From: Bacteroidales bacterium UBA5507
Lineage (GTDB): Bacteria; Bacteroidota; Bacteroidia; Bacteroidales; Lentimicrobiaceae
NCBI GenBank assembly: GCA_002426195.1
Contig: DIOT01000047.1
Coordinates: 310,705 to 374,704, forward strand
Reading direction: 5' to 3'
Length of the DNA: 64,000 nucleotides
Shown: piece by piece, positions 17,685 to 26,622 of the stretch
Layout: every line of letters starts with the position of its first letter
Numbering within the stretch: the stretch's first letter is position 1
Made by a program: the position numbers and the translations under genes
Notes under the pieces: generated by a model
What the model was told of the DNA's origin: nothing
What the model saw: only the letters and a program-made list of their open reading frames with translations
Databases searched by the model: none

Positions 17685-19055
17685 ATGTATAAGACGGAAG
17701 TCAGAGGTACATTGATAAAAGGGAATAAGAACTATCATCAGGTAAGTAGTGATATAATTGCTCCCATAGATCAACCCATTCCACTATGGTGGAAAGCTGC
17801 ATTCGGAATAAGCTTGCTGGCTGTTGTTTATGGCATTGTTGCAATATACCTTACCGTAAGTATTGGTATTGGAACATGGGGCGTCAATAACAGTGTTGGA
17901 TGGGGTTGGGAGATTATAAATTTTGTATGGTGGATAGGTATTGGACATGCAGGGACAGCTTTTTCAATATTCCTTCTTATTCTCAGACAACGGTGGAGAA
18001 CATCAATTAACAGAGCTGCAGAGGCAATGACTGTTGTAGCAGTTGGTTGTGCAGCTTTATTTCCAGCGCTCCATATGGGACGAGTTTGGTTGGCATTTTA
18101 CATTTTCCCATATCCTAATACAAGAGGACCCCTATGGGTAAACTACAACTCTCCCCTATTTTGGGATTTTATAGCTATTAGTGCTTATCTTTTAATTTCT
18201 GCCTCATTCTGGTACTTCGGTATGGTACCGGATTTTGCAACTATCAGAGACAGGGCAACTTCCAAAGTGAAAAAAGCAATCTATGGCTTCTTTGCATTTG
18301 GTTGGACCGGTTCATCGAGGGAATGGTTACGTTATGAAGCATTAAGCTATGTACTCGGAGGAATAGCAGCCGTATTGGTAGTATCAGTGCACTCTATAGT
18401 TTCAACTGACTTCGCAGTTTCAGTCATTCCAGGGTGGCACACAACAATTTTTCCTCCCTATTTTGTAGTAGGTGCAATTTTCTCAGGATTTGCAATGGTA
18501 ATGACACTTATGATAATCATAAGGAAGCTTTACAAGTTTCAAGATTATGTCACTGATTCCCACTTAAATGCAATAGCTAAGATTTTAGTATTTATCTCTT
18601 TAATAATGGGAACAGCGTATGCTTCAGAAATATTTATTGCATGGTATTCAGCATCTGATTATGAATTTTTCACATTCTTTAGAAATCGAATCACAGGAGA
18701 CTATGCATTTGAATTCTGGGCAATGATTATATGCAATGCAATTATCCCGCAACTATTTTGGTCTGAAAAGATTAGGAAGAATCTCACTGCAGCATTTATA
18801 ATTTCAATTATTATCAATATTGGAATGTGGTATGAAAGGTTTAATATTATAGTAACCTCCCTGTCAAAAGATTATCTCCCTTCCAGCTGGACAACTTATA
18901 ATCCCACATGGGTGGAGATTGGAGTATACATTGGGACACTTGGACTATTCGTTGTCGGAGTATTACTATTCTTCAAGTATATACCAATGATTGCGATTTC
19001 AGAAGTCAAGGGAGTATTAAAACCCACATCACAAAAAACCAACCACCATGATTAA
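17685..19055 (+). CDS. actC: Alternative complex III membrane subunit ActC (NrfD family)
   Basis: The 456-residue polytopic protein has about ten transmembrane helices and belongs to the NrfD/PsrC family. Visible family segments are WVNNSVGWGWEIINFVWWIGIGHAGTAFS (given only as recognised, residues about 62-90), AALFPALHMGRVW and YFVVGAIFSGFAMV. ActC is the likely quinol-oxidising subunit of the complex, working against the ActB clusters. Its stop overlaps the actD start by 8 bp, which points to translational coupling. Confidence 0.95.
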   Translation: MYKTEVRGTLIKGNKNYHQVSSDIIAPIDQPIPLWWKAAFGISLLAVVYGIVAIYLTVSIGIGTWGVNNSVGWGWEIINFVWWIGIGHAGTAFSIFLLILRQRWRTSINRAAEAMTVVAVGCAALFPALHMGRVWLAFYIFPYPNTRGPLWVNYNSPLFWDFIAISAYLLISASFWYFGMVPDFATIRDRATSKVKKAIYGFFAFGWTGSSREWLRYEALSYVLGGIAAVLVVSVHSIVSTDFAVSVIPGWHTTIFPPYFVVGAIFSGFAMVMTLMIIIRKLYKFQDYVTDSHLNAIAKILVFISLIMGTAYASEIFIAWYSASDYEFFTFFRNRITGDYAFEFWAMIICNAIIPQLFWSEKIRKNLTAAFIISIIINIGMWYERFNIIVTSLSKDYLPSSWTTYNPTWVEIGVYIGTLGLFVVGVLLFFKYIPMIAISEVKGVLKPTSQKTNHHD

Positions 19056-19611
19056 GCAATATGTTGTCAGCATCTTTAATGATGAAGATTCACTGATATC
19101 AGCTATCAGGCAGGCAAAAAAGGATAGTATCAGGATATCTGAGGTATACACCCCATTTCCCATCCATGAAGTCTTTGAGGCAACTGGCATCAAAACCCGA
19201 TTCACTCTTGCAGCCTTTCTTTATGGCTTTGCAGCTGTAGTTGGAGTGTTGGCTTTCTTACAATATACTGCTGTTATTGACTGGCCGATAAATTATGGAG
19301 GAAAACCAACTAATGCATTCCCCTCATTTATTGTAGTTACCATTGTACTGACAATACTTACTATAACTTTAGCCAGCCTCTTTACTTTTTCAGTCAGAGC
19401 TAAAGTATATCCCGGTAAAAAATTAATTCTACCCGACAAACGATCAACTGACGATAAGTTTGTGATAGTATTTGAAAAGAATGGAGATGATGATTTTACC
19501 AATAATCTTGTCAACATGCTATTGGAACATGGTGCAACAGAAATACATTACAAGGATTCCGAAACATTAAATCAGTATCACAATGATGAAGAGACACCTA
19601 CTCATAATTAA
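19048..19611 (+). CDS. actD: Alternative complex III subunit ActD (DUF3341)
   Basis: The product has 187 residues. A soluble N-terminal domain (about 1-50) with VYTPFPIHEVFEATG, the DUF3341 hallmark, is followed by two transmembrane helices at about 55-80 and 95-120. A C-terminal acidic domain (about 135-187) comes last. ActD packs against ActC in solved complexes and has no cofactor. The gene overlaps actC by 8 bp and actE by 29 bp. Confidence 0.95.
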   Translation: MIKQYVVSIFNDEDSLISAIRQAKKDSIRISEVYTPFPIHEVFEATGIKTRFTLAAFLYGFAAVVGVLAFLQYTAVIDWPINYGGKPTNAFPSFIVVTIVLTILTITLASLFTFSVRAKVYPGKKLILPDKRSTDDKFVIVFEKNGDDDFTNNLVNMLLEHGATEIHYKDSETLNQYHNDEETPTHN

Positions 19612-20146
19612 TGCCTTATGCCTGATACTGGCATTAACATCTTGCGATAGAAGGCGTAATGATAAAGGATATGAATACTTCCCCGACATGGCTCACTCCT
19701 TAACCTACGAAACATATCAGTATAATCCGGTGCTTGGGAACGGTCAGTCTATGAGTTTACCTGCCCCTAATACTGTTCCAATGGAGATGCAACCTTATCC
19801 ATACGATGCAACACCTGAAGGTCGTGAATTAGCCGCGATGGAATTAGTTAATCCTCATAGTGTAAACGAGGAGGCCCTAATAAAAGGAAAGGAACAATAT
19901 ACTATATTTTGTTCACATTGCCATGGTGAGAAAGGGAACGGTGATGGTTTCTTGTATACAAGCGGGAAATATGTGGCAAAGCCAGCCTCATTGCTTTCTG
20001 AAAAGATGAAGTCGTCAAATGAAGCGGATATTTACCATGTTATAACAGTAGGATACCAATTAATGGGGCCCCATGGTCATATGATAAGACCTGACGAAAG
20101 GTGGATGATTGCAATCTATGTGAAGAATGAATTACAGAAACAGTAA
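19583..20146 (+). CDS. actE: Alternative complex III lipoprotein cytochrome ActE
   Basis: The 187-residue protein has a lipoprotein signal peptide (LALTSC, Cys21 as the lipidated residue). One heme-c site is present, CSHCH at residues 110-114, followed by GEKGNGDGF. The region about 95-185 is a class I cytochrome c domain, with MGPHGHMIRPDERW near the distal ligand. ActE is the mono-heme peripheral subunit. Two tandem ATGs (19583 and 19586) lie inside actD; the start within actD is needed to keep the full signal peptide. Confidence 0.95.
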   Translation: MMKRHLLIINALCLILALTSCDRRRNDKGYEYFPDMAHSLTYETYQYNPVLGNGQSMSLPAPNTVPMEMQPYPYDATPEGRELAAMELVNPHSVNEEALIKGKEQYTIFCSHCHGEKGNGDGFLYTSGKYVAKPASLLSEKMKSSNEADIYHVITVGYQLMGPHGHMIRPDERWMIAIYVKNELQKQ

Positions 20147-20158
20147 ATAAAAGCACAA

Positions 20159-21322
20159 ATGGAGAACCGATTTGTAATTCCAAAAAGACTGAAAATGATA
20201 TCATTGGCTCTAATTTTTATTGGAGTAGTTATAATGGTATATACATTCATTACACAACCCAACCGTGCATGGGCCAATATCCTTCTTAATAATTATTATT
20301 TCCTTTCACTATCAATTGGTGCAAGTTTCTTTATTGCAATCCAATACATAACACAATCCGGATGGTCGGCAATGTTTAAAAGGGTTCCCGAAGCAATGAT
20401 GTCATACATTCCTTTTGCGGGAATTATAATGCTGTTTCTATATTTCGGCATGCATGATATTTACCATTGGTCACATGAAGGAATTGCATCCCAGGATCCG
20501 ATTCTGGAACGTAAAGCTGCATACCTTAATATTCCTTTCTTTTTTATAAGGATGGTGGTAGTTTTCATTGTTTGGTCAGTAATGGTCAGATTACTTCGAA
20601 GAATCTCACTTGCAGAAGATGAATACGGTGGATTGGAGTATTTTGAAAAGAGCGAATTTTGGTCAAAAGTTCATATTTTCATCCTTGCTGTAACTTTTAC
20701 TTTTGCATCTTTTGATTGGATTATGTCGATTGACAGCCATTGGTTTAGCACCATTTTTTCTGTCAAGAACTTTGTTGCAGCCTTCTTTCATGCTGCTGTT
20801 ATAATTACGCTAGTAGTAATAATTTTAAATCAGAGAGGTTATTTCCAAAGTTTAAATAAGAGTCATCTACTTGATTTTTCAAGGTATGTATTTATCCTCT
20901 CAATTATATGGGGTTATTTGACTTTTGCGCAATTCATGCTCATTTGGTATGGGAATATTCCTGAGGAGACTGCATACTATGATTTAAGGTGGAATAACGG
21001 CTTTAGATGGATATTTTATGCCAATTTTATTATCAACTGGTTCATTCCATTCGTATTACTTCTTTCTCAGGCAGTTAATAAGAGCAAAAATATACTAATG
21101 GCCCTATGTATTCTGCTCATCTTTGGTCAGTATATTGATTTATATGAGCAAATATTCCCTGGGATTCTACATCATGCAGTGTTTGGAATTCCCGAAATTG
21201 GATTCTTCATCGGTTTTGCAGGTCTTTTCATATTCATAGTGTCCAAAGCACTCGCAGCTGCACAACTGATTCCAACAAACCATCCTTATATTGAAGAGAG
21301 TATTTATCATCATGTTCATTAA
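20159..21322 (+). CDS. actF: Alternative complex III membrane subunit ActF
   Basis: The 387-residue protein has about ten transmembrane helices and is the second, shorter NrfD-like subunit. Family segments include FTFASFDWIMSIDSHWFST, SLSIGASFFIAIQYIT and the His-rich loop MHDIYHWSHEG. ActF pairs with ActC in the membrane and is proposed to help form a proton path; that function is family knowledge. It starts 12 bp after actE. Confidence 0.95.
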   Translation: MENRFVIPKRLKMISLALIFIGVVIMVYTFITQPNRAWANILLNNYYFLSLSIGASFFIAIQYITQSGWSAMFKRVPEAMMSYIPFAGIIMLFLYFGMHDIYHWSHEGIASQDPILERKAAYLNIPFFFIRMVVVFIVWSVMVRLLRRISLAEDEYGGLEYFEKSEFWSKVHIFILAVTFTFASFDWIMSIDSHWFSTIFSVKNFVAAFFHAAVIITLVVIILNQRGYFQSLNKSHLLDFSRYVFILSIIWGYLTFAQFMLIWYGNIPEETAYYDLRWNNGFRWIFYANFIINWFIPFVLLLSQAVNKSKNILMALCILLIFGQYIDLYEQIFPGILHHAVFGIPEIGFFIGFAGLFIFIVSKALAAAQLIPTNHPYIEESIYHHVH

Positions 21323-21337
21323 AAATCACCAACAACT

Positions 21338-22138
21338 ATGAAAAAGAACATATCGTTTCTTTTAATCTTCTCTTTACTGATTGTTTCAGCTATGGCACAA
21401 TCTGTAAAAGCAGTAGAAGAAATTATAACTCCCGAACCAGAAATAGGAGTTGTTGAACACCTTAATGAGTACATCCCCGAGGATATCTTTATCAACAATA
21501 TTTACAATGAAAGTCAGAACCTCAGAGAACTTATTGACAAACCAACGGTTATAATGCTGGTTTACTATAGATGTCCCGGTATTTGCAGTCCTTTAATGAC
21601 AAGTGTAGCAGAGACAATAGATAAGACAGATTTGATATTAAACAAAGATTATCAGATTTTAACTATCAGTTTCGACCCAAGAGAAGGGTCAGAATTGGCA
21701 GCTAAGAAACGTGATAATTATTTAAATCTGATTACTAAAGAAATTGATAAAGATGGCTGGAAGTTTTTTACTGCCGACAGTCTGGATATTAGTAAGATTA
21801 CAAAAACAATTGGATTTAATTACAAAAAGGCCGGTAATGACTTTATGCATCCGGGATTGTTGACAATGGTTGCCCCTGATGGAAAAATCACGAGATATTT
21901 ACAGGGTACTTACTTTCTACCATTTGAATTTAAAATGGCCCTGATAGAAACCTCCAAAGGTATATCAGGACCTACAATCTATAAAGTATTACAGTTCTGC
22001 TATACGTATGACCCTGCAGGACAGGAATATGTATTAAATGTCACAAAACTTGCAGGAACCATTATTCTGGCTATAGCAGTAATACTGTTTGTAATACTCG
22101 CCTTTAAACCTAAAAGAAAAATAACTTCTCAATCATAA
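21338..22138 (+). CDS. SCO1/SenC family copper chaperone
   Basis: The product has 266 residues, with a signal peptide at about 1-20 and a thioredoxin-like domain at about 50-215. The copper-binding CxxxC is in YYRCPGICSPLM, and the downstream His ligand is probably in FMHPGLLTMV. A C-terminal transmembrane helix (about 237-257) is an unusual extra anchor but common in Bacteroidota versions. Sco proteins deliver copper to the CuA site of oxidase subunit II. It lies 15 bp after actF and 10 bp before coxA. Confidence 0.94.
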   Translation: MKKNISFLLIFSLLIVSAMAQSVKAVEEIITPEPEIGVVEHLNEYIPEDIFINNIYNESQNLRELIDKPTVIMLVYYRCPGICSPLMTSVAETIDKTDLILNKDYQILTISFDPREGSELAAKKRDNYLNLITKEIDKDGWKFFTADSLDISKITKTIGFNYKKAGNDFMHPGLLTMVAPDGKITRYLQGTYFLPFEFKMALIETSKGISGPTIYKVLQFCYTYDPAGQEYVLNVTKLAGTIILAIAVILFVILAFKPKRKITSQS

Positions 22139-22148
22139 GCATTCTGAA

Positions 22149-23753
22149 ATGGAAAACAAGCATCTTCCCAATTACTTAGAATACCAAGGCAAATACAAAG
22201 GGCTGATGGGGTGGTTGACTACCACTGATCACAAAAGGATAGGTCTCTTGTATTTTTATTCCATGTTCTCATTTTTCCTTGTAGGAGCAACTTTGGGTAT
22301 CCTCATGAGGCTGGAACTTATTGCGCCCGGAAAACAGCTTATGGAAGCGCAAACTTATAATGCACTTTTCACACTGCACGGTTTAACTATGATTTTCCTT
22401 TTTGTTATCCCGGGCGTTGCAGCAGTATTCGGCAATTTCTTTTTACCAATAATGCTTGGTGCAAAAGATGTAGCCTTCCCTAAATTAAATCTGCTCAGCT
22501 GGTATCTTTACATTTTAGGGGCATTAATTGTTCTAAGTTCACAGTTTATGGGTGATGGACCTCCTGATACTGGATGGACTTTTTATGCACCATATAGCCT
22601 TAAAACTCAAACCAATGTTGTAGCTGCAGTCTTTGGAGCGTTTGTGCTTGGATTCAGTTCAATTCTTACCGGATTGAACTTTATAACTACCATGCACAGA
22701 CTTCGCGCTCCCGGAATGGGATGGAAAAGAATGCCGATATTCGCATGGACTTTATATGCAACAGGTTGGATACAAATCCTTGCAACTCCAATTGTTGGTA
22801 TAACTCTTTTGATGATTGCAGCTGAACGCCTTCTGGGTATTGGCTTCTTTGATCCAGCAATAGGTGGAGATCCCATCTTATATCAGCATCTATTCTGGAC
22901 ATATTCCCACCCTGCCGTCTATATTATGATCTTGCCGGCAATGGGGGTAATCTCAGAAATTATACCTACATTTTCACGTAAACCAATCTTCGGGTACACT
23001 GCATTAATTATTTCTTCAATGGCGATAGCATTTGTCGGCTATTTTGTATGGGGACACCATATGTTTACGTCTGGAATGAGTGACAGTTCCCGATGGATAT
23101 TCTCATTCTTGTCGTTCATTGTGGCAATTCCATCTGCAGTAAAGGTCTTCAATTGGACAGCAACACTTTACAAAGGATCAATACGACTGCAAACACCTTT
23201 TTGGTGGGCAATGGGTTTTATATTCGTATTTATGATAGGAGGTTTTTCAGGATTGGTTATTGGATCATTGGCTACTGACATCCATGTACATGATACTTAT
23301 TTTGTTGTTGCACATTTTCATTATATTGTTTTTGGGGGTACCGGTTTTGCTTTCTTTGCAGCAATGCACTACTGGTGGCCAAAGATATATGGCCGTATGT
23401 ATAACACGAAAATTGCAAACGTTGGATTGGCAATTTTCTTCTCAGGATTCAATATTTTATACTTTCCGATGTTCATTTTAGGATTACGGGGAATGCCACG
23501 AAGATATTACGATTACCTTCCTCAATTTACTGATGGAAATGTCATCTCTACCATTGGATCATGGATTATGATCACTGGATTGTTAATTTTAATTGTCAAC
23601 CTTGCGAAAGCAAAAAAAATGACGGGTAAAGCAGTCGATGACCCATGGGATGGATCCACTCTGGAATGGAAGATACAATCACCCCCTACCCTGGAGAACT
23701 TCGAAGAAATACCGGTTATAACCGGGGGACCATATGAATACAAAGACCGGTAA
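22149..23753 (+). CDS. coxA: Cytochrome c oxidase subunit I
   Basis: The 534-residue protein has twelve predicted transmembrane helices. The binuclear-centre motif SHPAVYIMILPAMGVISE contains the His-Tyr pair of A-type oxidases. Heme ligands are in HDTYFVVAHFHYIVFGG, and the early heme-a ligand His is in TLHGLTMIF. GHHMF supplies further CuB histidines. It reduces oxygen to water and pumps protons. The order coxA-coxC-coxD-coxB differs from the common coxB-first layout. Confidence 0.97.
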   Translation: MENKHLPNYLEYQGKYKGLMGWLTTTDHKRIGLLYFYSMFSFFLVGATLGILMRLELIAPGKQLMEAQTYNALFTLHGLTMIFLFVIPGVAAVFGNFFLPIMLGAKDVAFPKLNLLSWYLYILGALIVLSSQFMGDGPPDTGWTFYAPYSLKTQTNVVAAVFGAFVLGFSSILTGLNFITTMHRLRAPGMGWKRMPIFAWTLYATGWIQILATPIVGITLLMIAAERLLGIGFFDPAIGGDPILYQHLFWTYSHPAVYIMILPAMGVISEIIPTFSRKPIFGYTALIISSMAIAFVGYFVWGHHMFTSGMSDSSRWIFSFLSFIVAIPSAVKVFNWTATLYKGSIRLQTPFWWAMGFIFVFMIGGFSGLVIGSLATDIHVHDTYFVVAHFHYIVFGGTGFAFFAAMHYWWPKIYGRMYNTKIANVGLAIFFSGFNILYFPMFILGLRGMPRRYYDYLPQFTDGNVISTIGSWIMITGLLILIVNLAKAKKMTGKAVDDPWDGSTLEWKIQSPPTLENFEEIPVITGGPYEYKDR

Positions 23754-24384
23754 TATGGAAAATGTTATACAAACCCATCCGGCTCACCCAGATATACATA
23801 GAGACGACACTGCTTCAAAACTAGGCATGTGGTTGTTCATATTTAGCGAGCTATTACTTTTTGGAGGACTTTTTATTGTATACTCGGTTTACCGCTACAT
23901 GAATCACGTTGCATTTGATTTGGCGCACAGGGAACTGAGTGTTACTGTGGGTTTAATAAATACAATTATTCTGCTCATAAGCAGTGCAACAGTGGCCATG
24001 TCGATTACTGCAATTCAGAAGAACGACAAAAAAGCATCGTTGATCTTTCTGTCCGCAACAATACTTCTGGCAGTAATATTCCTCATCAATAAGTATTTTG
24101 AATGGGGTAGTAAATTTGAACATGGAATGTATCCGGGATCAGACCTCATGGGTATGCTCAGCAATGGCGATATGCTGTTTTTTAGCCTGTATTTCTTCAT
24201 GACGGGGCTGCATGCAGTCCATATACTGATAGGATTAGGATTACTATCTGCATCCTTAATCAAAATAAGAAAAAACAAAATCAGAAGCGATAAGTACTCT
24301 TTACTGGAGAACAGTGGATTGTACTGGCATCTGGTTGACCTTATCTGGATTTTCCTTTTCCCACTGTTTTACCTTATTCACTAG
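23734..24384 (+). CDS. coxC: Cytochrome c oxidase subunit III
   Basis: The 216-residue protein has five transmembrane helices. Family segments include ASKLGMWLFIFSELLLFGGLF near the start and GLHAVHILIGLGLL and SGLYWHLVDLIWIFLFPLFY at the end. Two starts are possible: 23734, which overlaps coxA by 20 bp and is preceded by a G-rich run, and 23755, one base after the coxA stop. The second also gives a complete family N-terminus, so the exact start is uncertain. Confidence 0.94.
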   Translation: MNTKTGNMENVIQTHPAHPDIHRDDTASKLGMWLFIFSELLLFGGLFIVYSVYRYMNHVAFDLAHRELSVTVGLINTIILLISSATVAMSITAIQKNDKKASLIFLSATILLAVIFLINKYFEWGSKFEHGMYPGSDLMGMLSNGDMLFFSLYFFMTGLHAVHILIGLGLLSASLIKIRKNKIRSDKYSLLENSGLYWHLVDLIWIFLFPLFYLIH

Positions 24385-24395
24385 AACAAAGAAAG

Positions 24396-24683
24396 ATGAG
24401 TAAAGAGCCCAATCACATTTCAGGATATAAAGATCACCTAATGATTTTAGGAGTTTTAATTCTGCTTACCATTATAACTGTTGCAATAACTCAGGTCGAA
24501 TTGACTGCCCTTAATACTGCCGCTGCGCTATTTATTGCAGCATTAAAGGCAACTCTGGTACTTCTTTATTTTATGCACTTAAAATTCGATCAGAAAGTTT
24601 TTCTTATAATGACAGTTCTTGTCTTAATTCTAATTGCCGCAGTTATTGGAATTACAGTAATTGATTATATTGATAGATATTAA
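24396..24683 (+). CDS. coxD: Cytochrome c oxidase subunit IV (caa3 type)
   Basis: The 95-residue protein has three predicted transmembrane helices: about 13-30, 37-60 and 67-90. The central segment ALKATLVLLYFMHLKFDQK is diagnostic of the prokaryotic COX4 family. It is a small structural subunit of the oxidase and is placed between subunits III and II. Confidence 0.92.
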   Translation: MSKEPNHISGYKDHLMILGVLILLTIITVAITQVELTALNTAAALFIAALKATLVLLYFMHLKFDQKVFLIMTVLVLILIAAVIGITVIDYIDRY

Positions 24684-24688
24684 TAACT

Positions 24689-25624
24689 ATGTACTCAGGA
24701 GCATCAAATTTAGTAACAACTACCGACAACGCGTTCTTTCTTATAATTGGTATATCGGTAATTTTCTTAGTTGGGATCAGCGCAACTATAATCTGGTTTT
24801 TAATAAGATATAATAAGAAGAAACATCCTGTAGCTGAACAAATACACGGTAGCAACACTTTAGAGGTTGTATGGACTGTTATTCCATTAATTTTGGTTAT
24901 GATCATGTTCTTCTATGGATGGGCTGGTTATGCCCCTGCAAGGAAAGCACCAAAAGATGCAATGCGCATTATAGCATCTGCACGAATGTGGTCATGGTCA
25001 TTCGAATACGAAAATGGTGTAAAGACTGACACATTGTACGTTCCAATGAATCAACCGGTATTACTCGATCTACTTTCGGTTGATGTTGTGCATAGTCTTT
25101 ATATTCCAGCGTTCAGGGTCAAGGAAGATATGGTACCGGGTAGGACTAACCGAATGTGGTTCATACCCCAGAAAGTCGGCAACTATGAATTATTTTGCGC
25201 AGAATATTGTGGTCTGTCTCACTCATATATGTTCACCGAAGTGAAAGTACTGGAACCGGGTGAATTTGATAAATGGTTAACTTCACAAGCAGACACAACA
25301 AGAATAATAGCAGCGGAAAGTAATCCAGGAGCAGCAGGAAGACGTCTGATTGAAGTCAATGGATGCTTTGCCTGCCATTCATCAGATGGGTCAAAACTGG
25401 TAGGACCATCATTCAAAGGTCTCTATGAACATGAACAGAAAGTAATGACCAATGGGGAGCTAAGAAGCGTTATTGCTAACGATGATTACATTACAAAATC
25501 TATCTACGAACCAGATGCCGAGATTGTTGAGGGCTATCGTAAAGGGCAAATGATTTCCTATAAAAATCAACTCACTGATCAGGATGTTCAACAGATTATT
25601 GAATACTTAAAAACGATTAAATAG
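24689..25624 (+). CDS. coxB: Cytochrome c oxidase subunit II fused to cytochrome c
   Basis: The product has 311 residues. Two transmembrane helices (about 10-33 and 53-75) are followed by a cupredoxin domain. The CuA site is in CAEYCGLSHSYM (Cys170, Cys174), with an upstream His in VDVVHSLYIPAF. A C-terminal class I cytochrome c domain has CFACH at 226-230 and a Met-containing end near GQMISYKNQLT. The fused heme makes this a caa3-like oxidase that could accept electrons directly from ActA or ActE. Confidence 0.96.
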   Translation: MYSGASNLVTTTDNAFFLIIGISVIFLVGISATIIWFLIRYNKKKHPVAEQIHGSNTLEVVWTVIPLILVMIMFFYGWAGYAPARKAPKDAMRIIASARMWSWSFEYENGVKTDTLYVPMNQPVLLDLLSVDVVHSLYIPAFRVKEDMVPGRTNRMWFIPQKVGNYELFCAEYCGLSHSYMFTEVKVLEPGEFDKWLTSQADTTRIIAAESNPGAAGRRLIEVNGCFACHSSDGSKLVGPSFKGLYEHEQKVMTNGELRSVIANDDYITKSIYEPDAEIVEGYRKGQMISYKNQLTDQDVQQIIEYLKTIK

Positions 25625-25635
25625 TCTGCGGCATA

Positions 25636-26499
25636 ATGGTCAACAAGACTGCGTTTAAGAATTTTCTGATCCTCGGCAAAGCTAGTATCTCATCAAGTGT
25701 AGCATTAACCACTGCTACTGGTTATATACTTAGTCAAAGGGATATAAACTTACCAGTTATATTTCCAGTGATTGGAGTATATTTATTGGCAATGTCAGCT
25801 TCTATAATCAATCAAATTATTGAAATGAGGGCTGACAGCCTTATGTCACGCACTCAGGTAAGGCCCTTAGTTAACAAATCAGTATCAGTTACTAATGCTT
25901 CAATCATTTCATCAATTTTAGGTTTATCAGGATTTACCATACTTTTAATATTCAATGGTCTAATCCCGGCGTTATTGGGGCTCTTTACACTAGTTTGGTA
26001 TAATGCCGTGTATACTCCATTAAAATATCACACAGCATTTGCTGCGTTTCCCGGAGGATTAACAGGGGCTATTCCCCCTGTGATTGGCTGGGTAGCAGGT
26101 GGAGGAGAGATTTTACATCCTTGTGCTATTGCATTAGCAACATTCTTATTCATTGGACAAATACCTCATTTTTGGCTCATCCTACTAAAATTTGGTGAAG
26201 AGTATCACATTGCAGGAATCAAAACCATCACTCAAACATTCTCAACAATACAAATAAAACGACTAATACTGGTATGGATTTTAGCAACTGCATTGGCTGG
26301 AATTCTTTTAGCGTTTTTCCTGTTTATAAACCATTTATCCATTTTCTATATAATTCATCTGCTTTCCTTAAGCCTGGTTTTATACTTTATATTATGGTTC
26401 ATTAAATCTCATAATCGGGTTTTTAAATCAGCTTTCCTCCTCATAAATCTATATTATCTATTGGTAATGTTACTACTTATTATAGATGTTGTTATATAA
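25636..26499 (+). CDS. ctaB: Protoheme IX farnesyltransferase (heme O synthase)
   Basis: This 287-residue UbiA-family membrane protein has about nine helices. The prenyl-diphosphate site is in NQIIEMRADSLMSRTQVRPL, the typical CtaB motif, and the second motif is near YHIAGIKTITQTF. It farnesylates heme B to heme O, the precursor of heme A needed by CoxA. It is the last gene of the act-cox operon, 11 bp after coxB. No heme A synthase (ctaA) is in the window. Confidence 0.95.
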   Translation: MVNKTAFKNFLILGKASISSSVALTTATGYILSQRDINLPVIFPVIGVYLLAMSASIINQIIEMRADSLMSRTQVRPLVNKSVSVTNASIISSILGLSGFTILLIFNGLIPALLGLFTLVWYNAVYTPLKYHTAFAAFPGGLTGAIPPVIGWVAGGGEILHPCAIALATFLFIGQIPHFWLILLKFGEEYHIAGIKTITQTFSTIQIKRLILVWILATALAGILLAFFLFINHLSIFYIIHLLSLSLVLYFILWFIKSHNRVFKSAFLLINLYYLLVMLLLIIDVVI

Positions 26500-26541
26500 T
26501 CTCTTTTCAAATGCGCTGGATAATAATGAATTAAATTTCAA

Positions 26542-26568
26542 TTAAACCAAGTATCAGAATTGGTTTAA
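26542..26568. repeat. Perfect 9-bp inverted repeat between ctaB and the next gene
   Basis: TTAAACCAA (26542-26550) and TTGGTTTAA (26560-26568) are perfect inverse copies separated by 9 bases. No T run follows directly, so it is a weak terminator for the operon. It could equally be an operator just upstream of the -7 box at 26572. Confidence 0.5.
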
Positions 26569-26571
26569 GGG

Positions 26572-26579
26572 TAATTTTG
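26572..26579 (+). promoter_or_regulatory. Candidate -7 box upstream of T9SS sialidase-like gene
   Basis: TAATTTTG matches TAnnTTTG and lies 43 bp before the start at 26623. No -33 TTTG is seen at the expected distance. Confidence 0.4.
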
Positions 26580-26622
26580 TAATTCATATTGATAAAACCA
26601 GAGAAACCACAACCAATCATTA

